This document shows positions 12,623-24,640 of a stretch of 64,000 nt of DNA, piece after piece (positions within the stretch are counted from its first letter, which is position 1; every line of letters starts with the position of its first letter). Source of the DNA: Paramecium sonneborni (lineage: Eukaryota > Ciliophora > Oligohymenophorea > Peniculida > Parameciidae). The translations under genes were made by a program, and so were the position numbers. The notes below the pieces were generated by a model. It ran no database searches. It was given only the letters and a program-made list of their open reading frames with translations, and was not told the DNA's origin. The stretch spans positions 60,674 to 124,673 of the forward strand of contig CAJJDN010000040.1 of NCBI GenBank assembly GCA_905182985.1, read 5' to 3'.

Positions 12623-13893
12623 ATGAAATTAAGAAAATTAGGATTATCAATATTATTATGTAGTGCTGGTTCATACAGTCTTTATTGTAATGAGAAGACT
12701 AAAGCATATATTTGGGGAAATGGAGTTTATTAAGCACTTCCTGGATAAGGTTTAAGTTTTAATAATTTTACTCCAAAATAATTGATTGATTTTGATGATA
12801 AGAATTTATAGAAGCTATTCTTATCAGAATAATTTGAAAGTGGTATAACAGGAAATGGAGATGGATATATTTGGACTGCTCATAAATTAGTAAGTTATGA
12901 AGATAAAAATATTAATGATGGATAAAGATAAAATATTATTAAAATTAATGTACCTAAAGGAAAGATTAAATAAATTAAATATACTAAATAATTTGTATGG
13001 ACATTGACACATAATGGAGATGTTTATTAATATTAAGTTAAGGAGGGATAATTTATAAATAATCCAAAAAAAATAAATAGTTTATAAAATATTAAATAAA
13101 TAGAATGTGGAGAAGATCATTTTGTTGCACTTACTAATGATGGTACCATATTTACAATGGGTGATGATACGTATGGTTAATGTGGATTAGGATCTAATAA
13201 TAGAAGTACAGCACCACCATTTTATGAATAAAGAATTAGGAATCCAACAAAAATAGAAAATTTACCAAAAGTAAATAAAATTATTTGTGGATCAAATCAT
13301 ACTTTATGTATTAGTACAGAAGGATCAGTTTATGGATGGGGATCAAATTCTTAAATGTAATTATCACATTCAGAAGAATTTTCAAGAGTTGGAGAACCAT
13401 TAATTGCTGTTTATAATCCATTAAGAATATCTGCTTTAATGGATAGTAATAATTAAGTATTAGATTTGGCTGCTGGAAATGAATTTAGTGTATTTGTTAC
13501 AAAAAATAAATAAAATTCAGAAACTGAAGTGTTCTCTTGTGGTCACAATATTAGAGGATAATTAGGTTGTGGATTTGTTAGACATATTAGTGATATTGTT
13601 AAATTAGAAGGATTATCTAATTTTAAAATCAATATTAATGGTAAATAAGAAAATGTTGAAGTTAAATAAATTGAATGTGGATATAATCATTGTATGGCAC
13701 TTACAAATGTTGGTGCTATCTTATAATGGGGAGATAATGAATATGGACAATTAGGTAATAAAAAAAGGTAACATTAAATATAATCTTTAGGTCATTTACT
13801 GATAAACCTATCGTTGTTTCATAATTTGTGTAAAATAGAGTTGCATCCATTTCTTGTGGTAGTAATACCAGTGGAGTAATTATTTAGTAATGA
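12623..13893 (+). CDS. RCC1-repeat (beta-propeller) protein, first assembled copy
   Basis: At least five RCC1 repeats are visible: AYIWGNGVYQALPGQG, YGQCGLGSNN, VYGWGSNSQ, FSCGHNIRGQLGCG, ILQWGDNEYGQLGNK, with the usual ECGxxHxxALT cores. The family forms a seven-bladed propeller acting as a GEF or as a binding scaffold. The N-terminus MKLRKLGLSILLCSAG is basic and hydrophobic, so mitochondrial or membrane targeting is possible. A 23-nt intron at about 13769-13791 precedes the last repeat. The 3' three-quarters (from 12951) is repeated exactly after the N at 14046, so only one gene is likely to exist in the cell. Confidence 0.82.
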
Positions 13894-14045
13894 TAGAGTA
13901 ATTTAATATCATTTAATATCAATTCATTAATTCTAAATAAATATTAATATAAAAGTGATATCATCAACAACTGATTCATCATCTATTGTCCACATTCGAT
14001 AAGCTACTCTTAATAATTCTTCACTTGCTCCTTCTATATTATTTT
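12951..14045. repeat. Copy A of a 1095-bp exact direct duplication
   Basis: Identical in the stretches I compared to 14047-15141. The copy ends exactly at the N (14046), and the matching position in copy B (15141) continues into unique sequence. This is the signature of two contigs whose overlapping ends were placed side by side. It carries RCC1 3' sequence and the last codons of the PP2C gene. Confidence 0.93.
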
Positions 14046-14046
14046 N

Positions 14047-14989
14047 TACCTAAAGGAAAGATTAAATAAATTAAATATACTAAATAATTTGTATGGACAT
14101 TGACACATAATGGAGATGTTTATTAATATTAAGTTAAGGAGGGATAATTTATAAATAATCCAAAAAAAATAAATAGTTTATAAAATATTAAATAAATAGA
14201 ATGTGGAGAAGATCATTTTGTTGCACTTACTAATGATGGTACCATATTTACAATGGGTGATGATACGTATGGTTAATGTGGATTAGGATCTAATAATAGA
14301 AGTACAGCACCACCATTTTATGAATAAAGAATTAGGAATCCAACAAAAATAGAAAATTTACCAAAAGTAAATAAAATTATTTGTGGATCAAATCATACTT
14401 TATGTATTAGTACAGAAGGATCAGTTTATGGATGGGGATCAAATTCTTAAATGTAATTATCACATTCAGAAGAATTTTCAAGAGTTGGAGAACCATTAAT
14501 TGCTGTTTATAATCCATTAAGAATATCTGCTTTAATGGATAGTAATAATTAAGTATTAGATTTGGCTGCTGGAAATGAATTTAGTGTATTTGTTACAAAA
14601 AATAAATAAAATTCAGAAACTGAAGTGTTCTCTTGTGGTCACAATATTAGAGGATAATTAGGTTGTGGATTTGTTAGACATATTAGTGATATTGTTAAAT
14701 TAGAAGGATTATCTAATTTTAAAATCAATATTAATGGTAAATAAGAAAATGTTGAAGTTAAATAAATTGAATGTGGATATAATCATTGTATGGCACTTAC
14801 AAATGTTGGTGCTATCTTATAATGGGGAGATAATGAATATGGACAATTAGGTAATAAAAAAAGGTAACATTAAATATAATCTTTAGGTCATTTACTGATA
14901 AACCTATCGTTGTTTCATAATTTGTGTAAAATAGAGTTGCATCCATTTCTTGTGGTAGTAATACCAGTGGAGTAATTATTTAGTAATGA
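14047..14989 (+). pseudogene. Duplicate 3' part of the RCC1-repeat gene (assembly artefact)
   Basis: Same sequence as 12951-13893, offset by 1096 bases, with no start codon. It begins immediately after a single N. It should be read as the second representation of one overlap between two contigs, not as a gene remnant. The last codons and TGA match the first copy. Confidence 0.9.
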
Positions 14990-15141
14990 TAGAGTAATTT
15001 AATATCATTTAATATCAATTCATTAATTCTAAATAAATATTAATATAAAAGTGATATCATCAACAACTGATTCATCATCTATTGTCCACATTCGATAAGC
15101 TACTCTTAATAATTCTTCACTTGCTCCTTCTATATTATTTT
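14047..15141. repeat. Copy B of the 1095-bp duplication
   Basis: Second representation of 12951-14045. Copy B is the one that joins to the complete PP2C gene, while copy A joins to the 5' end of the RCC1 gene; removing one copy and the N gives two intact convergent genes about 30 bp apart. Confidence 0.93.
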
Positions 15142-16469
15142 CTTAGTAATATTTGGCTACAATATCAACAATAATTTAATTATCTAAAAACTCCCATATT
15201 CCATCTGAGGCAATTACAATAAATTTATCATTATATGCCAATTAATATTCAACAATATCTGGAATACTACTTACTCCAACAGATTAAGCTACTTAATCAC
15301 CTATACTTCTACTCATTGCTAAACCTGGATATTAAGTTCCATTTACCCAAACTCTCATTGGACCAATAGGATTACCTGATTGAAATCAATTATTTACCAT
15401 TCTAATCATAAAATGTATCAATCCTTCCTCCTGATTAGATTATTCTTTATTATTCCTTTTTTATTGTTAATTTATGATCAACTGATAATTAATAGGATTT
15501 AAACTTTTATCCATAACCATTAAATTTACCAATCACTGTTCTACTATCTCCTACATTAAATGAATACATTTTCCCATTGTCTTATAATATTATACCATTC
15601 AATGTAGAACCACTAAAATTAGTATCAAAAGCTTATTTATTAACATTATTAGATATATTTTAAATAGATCTTTGGAGTACTTCTTTAATTTAAGAAGACT
15701 ATAATTAAATCTTATCTTTTCTAATATTATTAGGTAAATTAGTTTATATAAAATTTGACACAAACTGACCATTTTATCCATGTCCATCACAAACAAAAAA
15801 TAAATGTATATTTTCAATAAGATTAGTTTAACAATAAAAAATATCCTAATTAACTTTGTTTGGATTATTTGCTATATAACCTTATCTAGTTTTATAAATA
15901 TATTTTAGATTAAACTACAGCGTATCTTAAGGTTCAAGACTACATAACGAAGCTGTAGATCTATTTTTATTATAGGAATCCTCTGTCTTTAATATATTAA
16001 TTTAACTTTAAACTCTTCTCTCAGGAACTGATGCTTCAGGATTAACCTTTTATGTTTATGTAACATATTTACTTACATAATTATGCCACATTTCTTTACG
16101 TGATCTCATTGGTACTCTATTCATCTCTTTAGATTTGTTTAATTTCAATTTTGAGTCTAAAAATGAATTGTATTTTAATTGAACATTGTTTTATTATTGT
16201 CTACTCTATTATGAATAACTATTTATGATCAATTCTCATAGATATGTAATATATTTACTCTTTTTTTAAAATTATGATTGTTTCTCACTATAATCTCTCT
16301 ATCCAAAACCAGATTTATCATTTATAAATGATTTTAATTTAGATTAGTTATCACCTATACTTTTGTTTTCTCTCTTTTATTACAAATGATTCCCTTCAGT
16401 TTTGAAAATTCTTGGGCTTTTTAGTCGCTTCGATGCTGATTTAGTATTATCAAAAATTCTTTAATTCAT
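15020..16469 (-). CDS. PP2C-family serine/threonine phosphatase
   Basis: Carries the PP2C core: VCDGHGQNGQFVS (metal-binding Asp-Gly), NVGDSRTVIGK, GLAMSRSIGDQVA, and the C-terminal IVIASDGIWEFLDN with a following DD pair. These are the metal-coordinating and phosphate-binding landmarks of the PPM family, so an active Mn/Mg-dependent phosphatase is expected. An N-terminal extension of roughly 130 basic, Ser/Lys-rich residues precedes the domain. Short introns interrupt it, including ones in the 15390-15480 region where the frame changes. It begins 18 bp from the divergent LAMTOR4-like gene. A truncated copy of the last codons lies at 13924-14045 because of the assembly duplication. Confidence 0.85.
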
Positions 16470-16487
16470 ATTATTTATAATTAAGAA

Positions 16488-16770
16488 ATGGATGAAAGTG
16501 GAATTATTGGATAAATGATATTAGAATATACAGGAAGAATTAAAAAGGTTATAAATCATATTAATATTTAGAGCAGCGGCACTTTAGACAATCCTAAATT
16601 AATACCATTCATAACAACTATTGTGTCATCAACTGCTAAGATTTTAGATAAATAATCACTCAATAGAGTAACAAGTATATTCAACTTTTATTAAAGTAAG
16701 TTATTAAGAATCAGATATTTTAATTTACATAGATTAAACAGATATAGTGGTTTTGGAAAGATAAAAGTGA
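16488..16770 (+). CDS. LAMTOR4-like roadblock-fold small protein
   Basis: After removing a 24-nt GTT...TAG intron (about 16549-16572, phase neutral) and a 22-nt GTA...AAG intron (about 16675-16696), a protein of about 80 residues results: MDESGIIGQMILEYTGRIKK, SSGTLDNPKLIPFITTIV, then a strand-rich end ILIYIDQTDIVVLERQK. Length, the SSGxL turn and the paired C-terminal strands match LAMTOR4, a Ragulator subunit that anchors Rag GTPases and TORC1 to lysosomes. This rests on remembered family features, not on a search. Too small and too broken by introns for simple ORF calling. Confidence 0.5.
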
Positions 16771-16834
16771 TGTAAATATATATTAAAATATATGCATTTA
16801 ATATTTACTTTATTTTTATAATAAATTTAATATA

Positions 16835-17011
16835 GAGTTTGAAATTTATTCATGATTTTTATCAAATTCTCTTTCATTTTCCATTTGAATTTAATCTATC
16901 AACATTCTACCTATAGTTTCAAGAATATAAATTTAGTTAGTTTTAATTGATTTGTACATTTCATAAAGGGCAAATGAAATAAATTTTCTTATAGATTTAT
17001 TGGTAATCATA
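16835..17011 (-). CDS. Possible small gene, unknown
   Basis: A minus-strand frame from an ATG at 17009-17011 reads MITNKSIRKFISFALYEMYK and continues with a charged stretch (QIQMENEREFDKNHE). Codon choice and composition look coding, but the 3' end is unclear and no family is recognised. The opposite strand is also open here, so this is weak. Confidence 0.28.
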
Positions 17012-17159
17012 ATAAGGATAATTATGACAAATACAGATTTGGTTTGTATAAGCAAAGTAGAATAAAATTACGAAGTAGTATGTTGATAAATAATAAAAAG
17101 TTTTTATCATTTATATATTAAAATTTGATGAATTCGAATAAATAAAATATAATGAAATT

Positions 17160-17336
17160 ATGATATCACTAGAGTCTTAAATCTTAAATAAATAAAGTAT
17201 TTATAAATCTATAATCACTGAAATTCTTATTAAAGAAAATAAATTAAGAAAATTTTATTAGAAGAATATAAAAGAATTAATTATATAACGAATGATTTAG
17301 AAACGAATAGATGAATATATCTCATTCCATGGTTGA
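17160..17336 (+). CDS. Possible small gene or 3' exon, unknown
   Basis: A plus-strand frame reading MISLESQILNKQSIYKS... to TGA at 17334. The same frame is open further upstream (KFDEFEQIKYNE), so the true start may be earlier with an intron I cannot place. It is Lys/Ile-rich and helical. Its stop overlaps the 3' end of the convergent kinase gene by about 15 nt. Confidence 0.35.
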
Positions 17337-18931
17337 TTTTTAAACTTTATAAGAACTTGCTTTTTTTAAACCCATTTTAGGAGTTTAAGCATTTAGTTTG
17401 GATATAGCATCTTCTAAATGAGCTGCTTCATCATTAATACAATCTTCATCTTTTCCCATTTAATTATATTATTATTAAATCGAATTTTTCAAGGCTGTTT
17501 TTCTTAAATCTGATTAATTACTTTTTTTAGTAACAGGCGAATCTAAAGAATAATGAAATGATAAATACTTGCTTCAGAATTTAATTATTATTTCATTGAT
17601 TAACTGAATTAACTAAATTTACTTTATTAAGGTTATGGTTTTTAATCTAATCTTGTTACTGATCCATTATTAGATACATTAGAAAATGATCCCATAGTAT
17701 CAATTCTACCATTTAAAGCAGGTTATCTTTATTATAATTACATCGATCCAACTTAACTTGAAGGTCTATATAGATAATTATATAAAGTTACCCTTATTAT
17801 TTCCCTAATCCATATACAAAATCTTTTTCATAATCTCTTAAACTTTCTTATACATCAATTAAATCTTATTCTTTAAAGATTTCTTTGAAATATGGATGTT
17901 TTAGACAATCTTCAGAAGATACTCTTGCTTTAGGTTCAGGATATAACATCTTTTTTAATAAATCTACTAATTATAATGGTGCCTATAAATTATATAAATA
18001 AATTTACTGTTTATATTTATTTAATATTATAATTGATTTCACAATTCTTATTTGCTCTTAAAATAGCTTTATAATCTGCTCCTTGAAATGGTTATTTACC
18101 AGTTAATAGTATAAAGAATATAACTCCAGCACTAAATACATCACATTTTTCATCATAAAAAGGATCTCCTTCTTTATATATTAATATTTCAGGAGCTACA
18201 AATCCAGGTGTTCCACATCTTTTAAATAAGATTTCTTCATTTAAAAAACAAGCTAATCCAAAATCTGCAATTACTACATCAGTATCATTATCTTTTTCTT
18301 TTAATAATAAATTTTCTGGTTTCAAATCTCTATGTATACATCTTTTTGAATGTAAATGACAAAGTGCTCTCATTAAATTGTACATTAATTTTTATAGATT
18401 TGGTGCAGATAAAGGATGTGATTTAACTCTAGATAATAATTCTCCTCCTTTTAAAATATCCAATATAAAATAGATTGAATTTTATGTTTCATATACTTCA
18501 TGTAATCTGACTAAATTCTCTTGATTCAATCTTCTCATCACTTTAATTTCATTCTCCAATGATTCTCTACCTTTAAATTATTCTAACATGAATTCTTTAT
18601 TAAATGCTTTGACTGCATAATTGATACCAGTAGATTTTTTTGTTGCTAAATATACTTTGGCAAAACTTCCTTTACCAATCATTTTAGTTACACCAAATTC
18701 ATCATGGAAAGTAGATTACAAACATCTATAATTTAGAAGATTCTTAAAATTAGTATAATCTTCAAATTTCAAGTCAATATATCTTCCATTTCGTGATAAC
18801 CTTATAATATTACCATACTCATCATTTTTTATAAGAGTCATCATAACAACTGTAGTTTATAATTAATACATAGTTTCTTTTTTTATGTAATATAAATGTT
18901 CATTTCCAACTTGTATAATTATTGGTGTCAT
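17322..18931 (-). CDS. Protein kinase with N-terminal PH-like region
   Basis: Residues 1-75 form a strand-rich PH-like segment (LIKNDEYGNIIRLSRNGRY...). The kinase domain follows: [59 protein letters not shown], and a last block KARVSSEDCLKHPYF. All catalytic motifs are intact and the overall look is CAMK-like. A short intron lies near 17980-18035, and at least one more is needed in the tail. The tail of about 150 residues is Asn/Gln-rich and ends KSTME. PH-kinase fusions of this type recruit the kinase to membranes; lipid binding is inferred. Confidence 0.85.
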
Positions 18932-19151
18932 TTATTTTCTTTTTTTTGATATTTTGTAACATTCTTACTCTACAATTATGTTATCATTCTAAAAATTGAT
19001 ATAAAAATTACATCATAAATGTCTTAATTAAGAGTCTGCCAAAGAGATGGAAACTTACCAATAATATCTGGATTATCAAAAAAAGAAGCGATTTCAGTAT
19101 TCATAATAATATTTTAATAATTTAATAATTTATATTAATATATATATATAA

Positions 19152-22100
19152 ATGGGTGCAGCATGTGCTAATGCAAAAATGAATTAGACAGTTCCATTAA
19201 TAAAAATAACAAATGGAGAAGATTAGATAGATAAAAAATAAGAAAATTAATAACAATAATAACGAAGTACATCTTCTAGAGAACAAAACATTACTAAATT
19301 AAGCACACTTTCAAAATAAGTTTCAATTATTTCATCAGATGGAATACCTGCAAGAAAGAATACAACATAAAGAATGTCTATATCAGGCGAAGAAAAAGAA
19401 AAGAAATCTAAAGTTTAAGGTAAAAATTAAGGATTAGAATAATTGCTGAAACAAAGAGAATTTATACTTGAAAAGTTTTTAAATGATATTTAATTACTTG
19501 AAAAATAATTAATGTCAGATGTCATTTAAATGTTAAGATTCTTTTTATCGCATTTAGAACAATCTAATATATATTGGACTAAGTAATTAATATTTTAACA
19601 TTTCATAGAGTTTGGTTAATTAATAAGAATGATTACAGCATTGTTGTAGGATTTACTAATAATGTAGGAGAATCTAGAAAAATACGAATCTTATATACTA
19701 AATAAATAGAATTGGTAGCAAATCTATTAGATAATTATCTATTTTATTAGCAAATTGCAAATTATAAGATACATGATTTCAGTTTTAGATTAAATAAGAA
19801 ACACAATAATTATTATGTATTTTCAGAATAAGAATATTGTGATATGTCTTTAGAGAATATATTATTGTAACCAGAAGATATACAACCATTATTAGAATAT
19901 TTACTCAATACTATCTAATTTATGCATTAGAATTTTTATGTTCATTCAGGGTAATTCATATTTGTTATTAAGAATTAAGCCATCCAATGTTTACATGATT
20001 CATCATAAATCTAAAGTATTTAAATTAGACTTAAGCTTTTCCGCTTTTAGATTCTCAAGAAGACTCATCAAAAATAAAATTAAAGATTTTAGAGCCAATC
20101 TTGTTAATGATTTAGAAGATATTGCTATCCTTATCATTAATTCATTTTATAAAGGTACTGATATTAGATAATAATTAAAATAAAAGAATATTGATTTTGC
20201 TAATATCATAGATTCACTCTATCAAAAGTAAAAAAATATTATTGAATCTTATATTAAAGATATTATTCTCTTACTTTATAGAAATAGACAATATCTATAT
20301 GATCTAAAAGCATCTGATTATGTTCAATTCTTAAAATGTCATTCCAATCCTGAACTTTAAAATATACTTTAAGATATTACTAATCATAATTTAATCAAGA
20401 ATGTACTTTTTGAATATTCTAATAATAAAGTAGTCTTTTATCATATGACATCTATAAGAAATTAAAAATCATATACTTAATATGAATTAATTGATTAAAA
20501 TGGATAATCAATTAATATTGTTAAAGGAAGTGCTTATATTTAAGATAATAAATTTTATTTTGCTTTTTAAAATATGATTGGAATGATATCCATTAAACTC
20601 AGTTCTGAATAACTTGAAGATACTTTAGAAATGTTATAAATCTCTCTTAGATAATATTTAGCTACTAAAGAATAATAAAAAAAAGAGAGAATTGATTCTG
20701 CTTAAAAAAATTACTAATTACAATTATAAATTAATCAACATAGTCCTACTACTTATATAGAAGATTAATTCAAATTTAAAGATACTACTCAAACTTAAAA
20801 ATAGGCTAATAAAAACTTTCATGATAGAATTTATTTTACTAATTAAAATTTATAAGAAATCTTCAGCAATATTGATTTAGAATAAAGAAATTATATCACT
20901 GCTTAATAATTCTATGACTTTCTATAACAATAAACAGATTCTATAGACAATTCATTACTATAACAACTCTTATTTGATAAAATTTAAGAAATTGTTCTAT
21001 TCTTCTCTGATAAGAACCTAACTTTTCAAGAATTCTTATAAATATTTTCATTTAGATCCAAATAATAATTACCTATTTATAAAAAAATTGTTAAACCATT
21101 AAAATAAGTTTAAAATGTAAAATCTTTCACTATCATTAATAATACTGTTCATTATTATGATGGTCAATATTTATATGATGATGAAAATCAAATTGAAATT
21201 CAATATGATCTAAAATATATTATAAATAATCAAAATTAACTATTGATTATTGGCATATAAGATGGTTGTCTATATATTAACAACTAATTAAATTAAATTC
21301 AAACTGATGTGAAAATTAAATCTGATTTTGGATTTTATAAATTTAATGATATTTACTTTATCATTTAATAAGATGAACTCATACTGTATTCTCTAAAATA
21401 AAAGAAAAGTGTTAAACTTAATATTAATGGAATCAATTCATCATGTAATTTAATCTATCATAAGTACTTCATTCTATATTTACAAAATTAAAATGTTTAT
21501 AGAATATTTATATCCTAAGATAAATGGTGCTTAACATCATTTAATGTTTTTGAAGTCTTATTTGAACATGGTAGATTAGATTAAAAAATCAAATTAAAGT
21601 AAATTAGTACCAAATAAAATTAAAGTGATGAATTAATTGGATAATACTCCATTAATAAAGTTTATTATCCAATTTCTAATTAAAATCCCTCATTATTCAG
21701 AATTCTATCTGTATAAAAAGATTAATAAAACTATTTACTAATATAAAGGATTGTACATGTAGAATTTGAATCTTTTGATGAATGTTATTAAGTGTGTAAG
21801 TATCTAGATCCTTATTTATTGGATTTCTTTTTAAGCATGGAATAATATGATGGAAAATTAAGATTAAATTATATTATAGAAAATTGTGATCTTATTTAAA
21901 AAGAAGATTGTAATTTTAAATTAATGAAAAGATGTGTTACTAAATTAAATGAATTAAGATTGCATGATATATTTGTGTAAGATATGCATCCAAATAATAT
22001 ATTTATTACACCTAATTCAGTTATTTTTGCTTCTCTTATTTATAAAACAAATATTCCTAGTATTTATTAAGAAAAATCAGTTCCATTTATGTCTTCATTA

Positions 22101-23363
22101 GAATATATGGAACCTAAATCATTTTTGGCATATACCTAAAATTTAACTTAAAATTAAATATTTATTAATCCTAGTAAAGCTAATATTTACAGTTTAGGAT
22201 TGATATTTTTAAGACTTCTTTCCAATTATCAAATTAAAAATACTAAAGAATAATAATTTTATTTGATGGAAATAAATTTGGCTCTTTAATAATTTTAATT
22301 CCCTAATTTAAAACCATTACTTGAAGAAATGCTAAAAGAGAATGAAGAATAAAGATATGATTCTTATTAATTAATATAATTTATTAGAAAATATTAAAAA
22401 TTAAATTCAAAAGAATTATTCTTTACTTCACAACCATTATAATTATTAGAGGCATAATAATAATAAACCTTATATGGATATTAAAACAATTCAATTTATC
22501 AATTTCAATAAGTATTTAGAATATATACAAACATTTTATCCAGTAATTTAGAGATATTATACATTTAATCAAATGATGAAGGCTAATTAATACTATTAGC
22601 AAAATCTTTAAATTAAAAGACATTTAAATATTTGTTGTTATATATATCTTTATCATAGAATCATTTTGAACAATAACAACAGCATTCAACATTAATTTTT
22701 GAAGAATTAGTTAATTTCTAAAAGTTTGCAGAAGAAGAATAAGATGAAATTGAAAATCCTTAATAATAAATTATATAGTAAAATTGCTTATATATTTAAT
22801 CTCCTCATTCAGTAATAAAAGAAGTTTAAATCCCAATATTTGATTTATAAAATGTAAATGAATGTACATTTTTAATAAATGGAGATGAATTTTATTTTTT
22901 TGGATTTGGAATAACTAATGAAGTAAGAAGAGTAGGATCAAGAGATTGTTTTGTATATATGCCTAAAAGAAATTTATTTAAAAAGGTTGGATATAGAACA
23001 ACTTACTATGAAGCTTAAGTATTAGATTTTGGGGAATATTGGTTGCTATTTGAAAAGATTTCTAATAAACATAAAATTAGAATTCAATAAATAACTAAAA
23101 CTTCATTTTTATGTACTGAAAGACAATTAAAATTAAAAAATAGCAATTAAGTATTTTATTTTAAATATATGTAAAATGTGATCGCTATATCTAATAATTT
23201 ATGTTGGTATATCAATATTGATGTATTTAAAGCATTTGAAATATAATGTGATAATATACCCTAATAAATAATCTCAATGCAAAACACTTTAAATAATACA
23301 ATCTTAACATAGGAAGGTGTGTCAACTTTATAATTTGATGGTAATGTTTTAAAAGTATATTGA
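19152..23363 (+). CDS. Lipid-anchored tandem pseudokinase with beta-propeller-like C-terminus
   Basis: Begins MGAACANAK: Gly2 and Cys5 are suited to N-myristoylation and palmitoylation. A first kinase-like domain has the catalytic loop degraded to YVHSGIKPSNVYM (the catalytic Asp of HRD is Gly) once a 22-nt GTA...AAG intron near 19950 is removed; the DFG position reads LDLSF. A second kinase-like domain around residues 880-1030 has VQDMHPNNIFI and ASLIY in place of HRDLKPxN and DFG. The last 300 residues look strand-rich (NGDEFYFFGFGITNEVRR...), as in Kelch-like propellers. The protein is about 1380 residues. Both kinase domains therefore look catalytically dead, pointing to scaffolding at a membrane. 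Confidence 0.72.
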
Positions 23364-23375
23364 TTTTATATTATA

Positions 23376-24550
23376 TCAATGTTATTTGAATACTTGTTAC
23401 ATTGTAGCTCTTGAAATTGTAGATTCACTTTTTGAATCCATATCAATCATTTCAATTCCAGTTAAATTTACTAATAATTCTTCATTTAATAAACTATCAA
23501 TTTAAGATGTAATAATTTAAGTATGTTTCAATTATTCATCATCAAAAAAATCGTTTAGTTTTTATTTAGGGAATATTTAAGTACTCATTAAAATTTCCAT
23601 TGGTCCTAAATTTGGTAAATCTATCAATCCATTTTTTACTCTCTAACTTCCAACACTAAATCTATTTTTTAAGTCAAAAATTGATGAATTTTTGTTGTAT
23701 CTCTTTGGACCATCATCCTTATTTTTCTAAAATGATTTCCAATAATTTTTTATTATGAATCGTAAATTAGGTATTAATTCTCTACAAAATACTTAATTGT
23801 TTTATAATTCTGTAAACATCCATTGACTCTATTAACTTATATATATTTATTATTAAGATTCCTTTTATTATCGAGCAGTCATCAAAGATTTATTAATTAC
23901 TGATTGTCTGCTTGAATGTTTTTACTTTTACATTATTTTATTTTCTCTTAATTCATCTATCAATAATAAAGTATGTTCTAATATTTCTTTTGATCTAACT
24001 CTTAACGATGCAAATTTGATTTAAGCATTTAATTATAATTTTTTTTGTAGTCTTAAATCAAAACAAATTAAATTACCCCTCCAGAAATATATCATAAGAT
24101 TATTCATCTACATACTCTTGTAATTAAACTAACATTAATGCATATATTAAAAATAATTTCTCTTATCTTAATTACATTAATTAGATACTATCCTTATACA
24201 ATACCTCCTTATAATTATCTTTAGATCGGCTTTCCAAATACTTTTCAACAACTGTATATATTAAACATGCTTCATCAAAATAATGTTTTAGGAATGAAAT
24301 AGTATGAAACTGATTTGAAAAATCCCTATCTGATAAATGTTATTCAATTTATAAATAATTAAGTATTTCATCAGAGAGATCTAACAGTCCAGTTGGATAT
24401 TTCTTGAATTAATATCATTATTCTATTTACTGTAATTTAGAAACGTGTATTTTATATGACTTCTTTATCTATTTTAAAATGCTAAATTATTGCAATTAAT
24501 TTATCAAAGCTTTCACTATCACTAGAATCTAATTATTCACAAATTAACAT
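23376..24550 (-). CDS. Helical protein of unknown function
   Basis: Starts MLICEQLDSSDSES. A 28-nt intron near 24400-24427 and a 25-nt intron near 24060-24084 restore one frame through KYPTGLLDLSDEILNYL and a TPR-like helical stretch (SFLKHYFDEACLIYTVVEKY) to a polar C-terminus. No motif is recognised. Its TGA is 12 bp from the TGA of the convergent pseudokinase gene. The helical pairs could be TPR or similar repeats, but this is not certain. Confidence 0.62.
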
Positions 24551-24640
24551 AAAATTAATAATAACATTATGTTAATTTATCTCTTCCTTTGTGCATATTC
24601 ATAATTCATACAAGAAGGACTATAAATATTAGAAAAGGGA

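Noticed and set aside
12951..15141. Recent tandem gene duplication of RCC1
   Set aside because: Exact identity, N-bounded ends and opposite unique flanks are explained better by contig overlap.
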